The notes beneath the pieces were generated by a model that had not been told where the DNA came from, ran no database searches, and saw only the letters and a list, made by a program, of their open reading frames with translations. Shown here piece by piece: positions 7,072-9,618 of a stretch of 9,618 nt of DNA (its first letter is position 1; each line of letters opens with the position of its first letter). A program made the translations under genes and the position numbers. The DNA is from Crickella sp963642455 (GTDB taxonomy: Bacteria; Bacillota; Clostridia; Peptostreptococcales; Anaerovoracaceae), in contig CAVIGM010000041.1 of the NCBI GenBank assembly GCA_963642455.1, positions 1 to 9,618 of the forward strand, written 5' to 3'.

Positions 7072-8214
7072 CTATCTTCTTATCTTATTAAGCGTTGCGG
7101 GACCATCATCTAAATAACGAATTCTTCCGCTGTCCATATTCTCGCACGCGTAATCATAGAAATCCGCGTAAGTGTTGACAGCCTCCTTCCACGAGGCCTC
7201 GTCGCTCTCATTTAATTTCTTTCTATTATCTTTTCCTATCCTTTCGCTGAGCTTCTGCCCAAGATAGTGCGTTACCTTCTTCTGACCTCTTGCATTCAAA
7301 TGGCTTGGCTGATAGAAGTCGCCATTTGCATCTAAGCCCATCTCGAACGAATAATCCTGCAAATTTATATATTCATAGCCTTTTGCGCTAAGAAGCTGTC
7401 CGACATAATTGCTCTTGAGATTGAATCCATATTCCCAGCTTCCTTCTCTTATGTTTGCTGGAAAATGAACAAATATCACGTTAATATCCTCTTCATCGCA
7501 GTAGTCGAGGAAGTCATAAAGGTATTTCTCGGCTGCCTTAGAGATTGGCTCGCTGCCAGCGTTTCTCGTATCTGGAAGTCCGTCGGCATTTGCATAGACA
7601 TTCGTCATTGTCCTCATACCCTTAATAGCACTTGTCTTGCCGCGTCTTATTTCCTTGCCAGCCTTCATATTATGCCAGAAATCCGAAATATTATCGTGGT
7701 GCTTAACAAAAGGAAGAATATACGAGAGCTTGTCCATCGTACTCATCCCGTCGCAGAGCTCATTAACCATCTCGACTTTTGCCTTAGATAGCGGCATCGT
7801 ATTCAGGAATTGGTATGTTGGAGCAGGATTGTAAAGCCCGCATTGGCTGGCGTCCTCCGGAAGCGTTGCTCCGTAAGGGTCCACCACCACAAGCTCAGGG
7901 CTCTGCGTCCTAAGCGCATCCTGCAGCATGTATTTCCACAGCGTTACAGGCGCGGCACTTATCGCATAAGGATAGGACGTGAAGCCATATTCCTCGTATG
8001 CAAGGCCAGGTGCCCAGCCGGCATATATCTCGCTTGCTCCTATAAAAAGAACATCTATGCTGTCCGCGGTCTCGTTGTGGTAGTAACCTATTCTTCTTTC
8101 GTCGAAGCTTGCCGCATGACAGAAGAGATATTGTATCAGAAAAACAGCCGCTATCAGCGCCAGCAGAAGCGATGCGAGTAGAAGTGTTCTTCTGAGTGCC
8201 TTGTTCATCTTCAC
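7072..8214 (-). CDS. Membrane-anchored SGNH-fold protein (AlgX/AlgJ/DltD-like), partner of the MBOAT
   Basis: About 380 residues. Numbering here is from the ATG at 8208. A short basic N-terminus is followed by one membrane helix (about 8-29), and the rest should face outside. Block I of the SGNH fold is IDVLFIGASE (51-60) with candidate nucleophile S59. VVVDPYGA (107-114) ends a core strand. Near the C-terminus DFYQPSHLNARG (297-308) supplies candidate catalytic H303. The usual DxxH spacing is absent: residue 300 is Gln and D297 is six residues before the His. Proteins of this class work with an MBOAT to transfer acetyl or other acyl groups to polysaccharides, or act as DltD does in D-alanylation; the fold call is firm but the substrate is unknown. 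Start: GTG 8214 has GGGGGG 7 nt upstream; ATG 8208 is the alternative. An in-frame ATG at 8241 would overlap the MBOAT gene and lacks a clear site. No lipobox is seen. It lies 13 nt after the MBOAT stop. Confidence 0.82.
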   Translation of the reverse strand: MKMNKALRRTLLLASLLLALIAAVFLIQYLFCHAASFDERRIGYYHNETADSIDVLFIGASEIYAGWAPGLAYEEYGFTSYPYAISAAPVTLWKYMLQDALRTQSPELVVVDPYGATLPEDASQCGLYNPAPTYQFLNTMPLSKAKVEMVNELCDGMSTMDKLSYILPFVKHHDNISDFWHNMKAGKEIRRGKTSAIKGMRTMTNVYANADGLPDTRNAGSEPISKAAEKYLYDFLDYCDEEDINVIFVHFPANIREGSWEYGFNLKSNYVGQLLSAKGYEYINLQDYSFEMGLDANGDFYQPSHLNARGQKKVTHYLGQKLSERIGKDNRKKLNESDEASWKEAVNTYADFYDYACENMDSGRIRYLDDGPATLNKIRR

Positions 8215-8221
8215 TTCTTTT

Positions 8222-8227
8222 CCCCCC
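8222..8227 (-). promoter_or_regulatory. Ribosome binding site of the SGNH gene
   Basis: A run of six G on the minus strand, directly after the MBOAT stop codon. It is 7 nt from GTG 8214 and 13 nt from ATG 8208, so spacing favours the GTG start. Confidence 0.5.
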
Positions 8228-9618
8228 TTAGAACTGCGCATAAGCGAACTCGCCCGGCGTATAGCCAGGACCGTATCTTCCCATCAGAAGAAGCGCCAAG
8301 CAAGCAGCGAAAATCACAAGCCACTGCACGTAAGTCTTCTTCTGTCCGAGTTTTACCCTTAATGTATTCTCGCCGCTTCTCTCGCGAACTATTCCTACGA
8401 CAAATAGTATCAGCGTGCCCAATGCAATATTGACACAATCATATATATTCAAAGGAATGATATGTCTCATCTGATATAGGAAATCCCCGATGCTCTGATT
8501 TGTCACAATCTTTCTCATCGTCACAAGGGCTGCGGCCGCATTTGGAACAAGGTCGAAAATGTATCCGATTCCGACGAAGATCCATGTTCTGAAGATGCGG
8601 AAGTGTCTGTGCAGCTTGCCGTCCACGTTGATATGCAGCACGACATTAAGCCAGTCCATGCATGGCTTAAGAAGAATTGCGAGCATTATGATAAAGCCGT
8701 TCCAAATTCCGAACCAGAGGTATTTGTCCTCCGAGCCGTGCCACATTCCGACAACAATGAATACGACCATTGATGCCAGAGCGCCCGGCAGCGTCTTTGC
8801 GATATGGCTTCCTGCCTTGGTTCTGCCAAAGGCGGAATTCTCTAAGGCCTTGGTCATCTTGCCTGCAAGCCCAGACAGAGCAAGAGGATAGAAGATGTAA
8901 TTCTTCATCCATGCGCCTAGGGATATATGCCATCTGTTCCAATAATCCGTCAGCGATGTTGCAAAATATGGCTGGCGGAAATTCTGTATCATATCTATTC
9001 CGAGCATCTGTGCGATTGCGCGGATAATATCTATTCCTGCCGAGAAGTCCGCATATAGCTGAACGGCATATAGCAGGGTTATAAAAAGCAGGGTGGTTCC
9101 GCAAAGTGTCTCGTAGGAGCCCGCCATAGCGATTGTCGCTGCTGCTCGATCTGCGATTACTAATTTTTTGAAAAGGCCCCAGAGAAGAAGCTCAAGTCCG
9201 TACTTGAAACGAACCCACTCTGGCCTGTGCTCTTCGTAGAGCTGGTGCGCCAGCTGGCTGTGCTTGCTTATCGGGCCTTGAATTATCTGTGGGAAGAAGG
9301 CTACAAAGAGCGCGAATCTGAAGACGTTCGTCTCGTATTCTGCATCTCCTCTGTAAACGTCTACGAGATAGCCTATCGACTGGAAGGTATAGAAGGAAAT
9401 TCCAAGAGGCAGCACAAGCGCCATCATCGGAAGTCCTGCCATCTGTGCAAAGAAATTATAATATTTGAAGAAGGCTAATATGCCGAAGTTGAGAAGTACC
9501 GCTAATAGAATTATGCGTCTGTTGGATTTCTCCGCCTTCGCCTTAAAGGCCTTTCTTTCGTCCTTGCTCCAGTCTTCTTTGTGCTCTTTAACTGTCTTCT
9601 TGGTCTCTGCCGTCCTCT
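8228..9618 (-). CDS. MBOAT family O-acyltransferase (AlgI/DltB-like; N-terminus off the window)
   Basis: The frame is open from the window edge to the TAA at 8228-8230, giving 462 residues. The membrane-bound O-acyltransferase moves an acyl group from a cytosolic donor across the membrane to an extracellular acceptor, commonly a polysaccharide or teichoic acid. Clear family motifs in order: LPLGISFYTFQSIGYLVDVYRG region (near 9415-9350), FFPQIIQGPISKH (near 9297-9260), LYADFSAGIDI (near 9055-9025), DYWNRWHISLGAWMKNYIFYP (8950-8885), and GMWHG, whose His codon at 8738-8740 is the expected catalytic His. The C-terminal YGPGYTPGEFAYAQF resembles endings I associate with clostridial MBOATs. The first ~32 visible residues are highly charged (KKTVKEHKEDWSKDERKAFK), a cytosolic loop before the next helix. 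Perhaps 50-80 N-terminal residues are missing, judging from AlgI-like proteins. The SGNH protein and a carrier protein follow immediately, supporting a Dlt/Alg-like acylation relay. The acyl donor is not known. Confidence 0.93.
   Translation of the reverse strand, partial: RTAETKKTVKEHKEDWSKDERKAFKAKAEKSNRRIILLAVLLNFGILAFFKYYNFFAQMAGLPMMALVLPLGISFYTFQSIGYLVDVYRGDAEYETNVFRFALFVAFFPQIIQGPISKHSQLAHQLYEEHRPEWVRFKYGLELLLWGLFKKLVIADRAAATIAMAGSYETLCGTTLLFITLLYAVQLYADFSAGIDIIRAIAQMLGIDMIQNFRQPYFATSLTDYWNRWHISLGAWMKNYIFYPLALSGLAGKMTKALENSAFGRTKAGSHIAKTLPGALASMVVFIVVGMWHGSEDKYLWFGIWNGFIIMLAILLKPCMDWLNVVLHINVDGKLHRHFRIFRTWIFVGIGYIFDLVPNAAAALVTMRKIVTNQSIGDFLYQMRHIIPLNIYDCVNIALGTLILFVVGIVRERSGENTLRVKLGQKKTYVQWLVIFAACLALLLMGRYGPGYTPGEFAYAQF

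Noticed and set aside
8100..8214. Lipoprotein signal in the SGNH protein (Cys at the end of the membrane helix)
   Set aside because: The residues before the Cys are Tyr-Leu-Phe, which do not fit a lipobox needing a small residue just before Cys; a plain membrane anchor fits better.
9240..9255. Perfect short inverted repeat (AGCTGG/CCAGCT, 4-nt loop)
   Set aside because: It falls within conserved MBOAT codons and is short enough to occur by chance; no operator or terminator context.

Overview
The window is a single-direction stretch, all on the minus strand, of an extracellular polysaccharide (capsule, exopolysaccharide or O-antigen-like) biosynthesis operon. Seven complete or nearly complete genes and one cut gene are packed head to tail. 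Most junctions are stop/start overlaps or gaps under 45 nt, and the single longer gap is 95 nt. Both ends of the window cut through a gene. I see no promoter, terminator, tRNA, rRNA, CRISPR array or insertion sequence.

Organism: purine-rich Shine-Dalgarno sites, GC in the low to high forties, and an acyltransferase/SGNH/carrier-protein trio resembling those of gut Clostridia suggest a Firmicute, perhaps Lachnospiraceae-like. This is inference from protein style only. The polymer could be a capsule, a cell-wall-linked polysaccharide or an O-antigen.

Layout in transcription order (right to left). 9618-8228: membrane-bound O-acyltransferase (MBOAT), N-terminus off the window. 8214-7072: membrane-anchored SGNH/AlgX/DltD-like protein. 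7030-6806: small DltC-like acyl carrier protein. 6780-5761: UDP-glucose/galactose 4-epimerase, galE. 5764-3878: membrane-bound UDP-GlcNAc 4,6-dehydratase of the WbpM/PglF/CapD family. 3877-3783: a 95-nt gap with a GC-rich imperfect hairpin. 3782-2529: Wzx flippase. 2532-1150: O-antigen polymerase/ligase family protein. 1150-1: a second, tandem member of that family, C-terminus off the window.

How the genes may work together: GalE and the dehydratase supply nucleotide sugars (UDP-Gal and/or UDP-GalNAc, and a 4-keto-6-deoxy-HexNAc intermediate). Wzx flips the undecaprenyl-linked repeat unit. One or both Wzy-type proteins polymerise it or transfer it to an acceptor. The MBOAT, SGNH and carrier protein look like a Dlt-style relay that would decorate the polymer with an acyl or aminoacyl group outside the membrane. 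No glycosyltransferase, initiating transferase, chain-length regulator or activating ligase lies in the window, so the locus must extend beyond both edges or rely on genes elsewhere.

Most notable points: the Dlt-like trio embedded in a Wzx/Wzy locus; a carrier protein whose usual Asp before the phosphopantetheine Ser is Ala; two tandem translationally coupled Wzy-like paralogues, each with an acidic loop; and a GalE whose substrate gatekeeper position is Ser.
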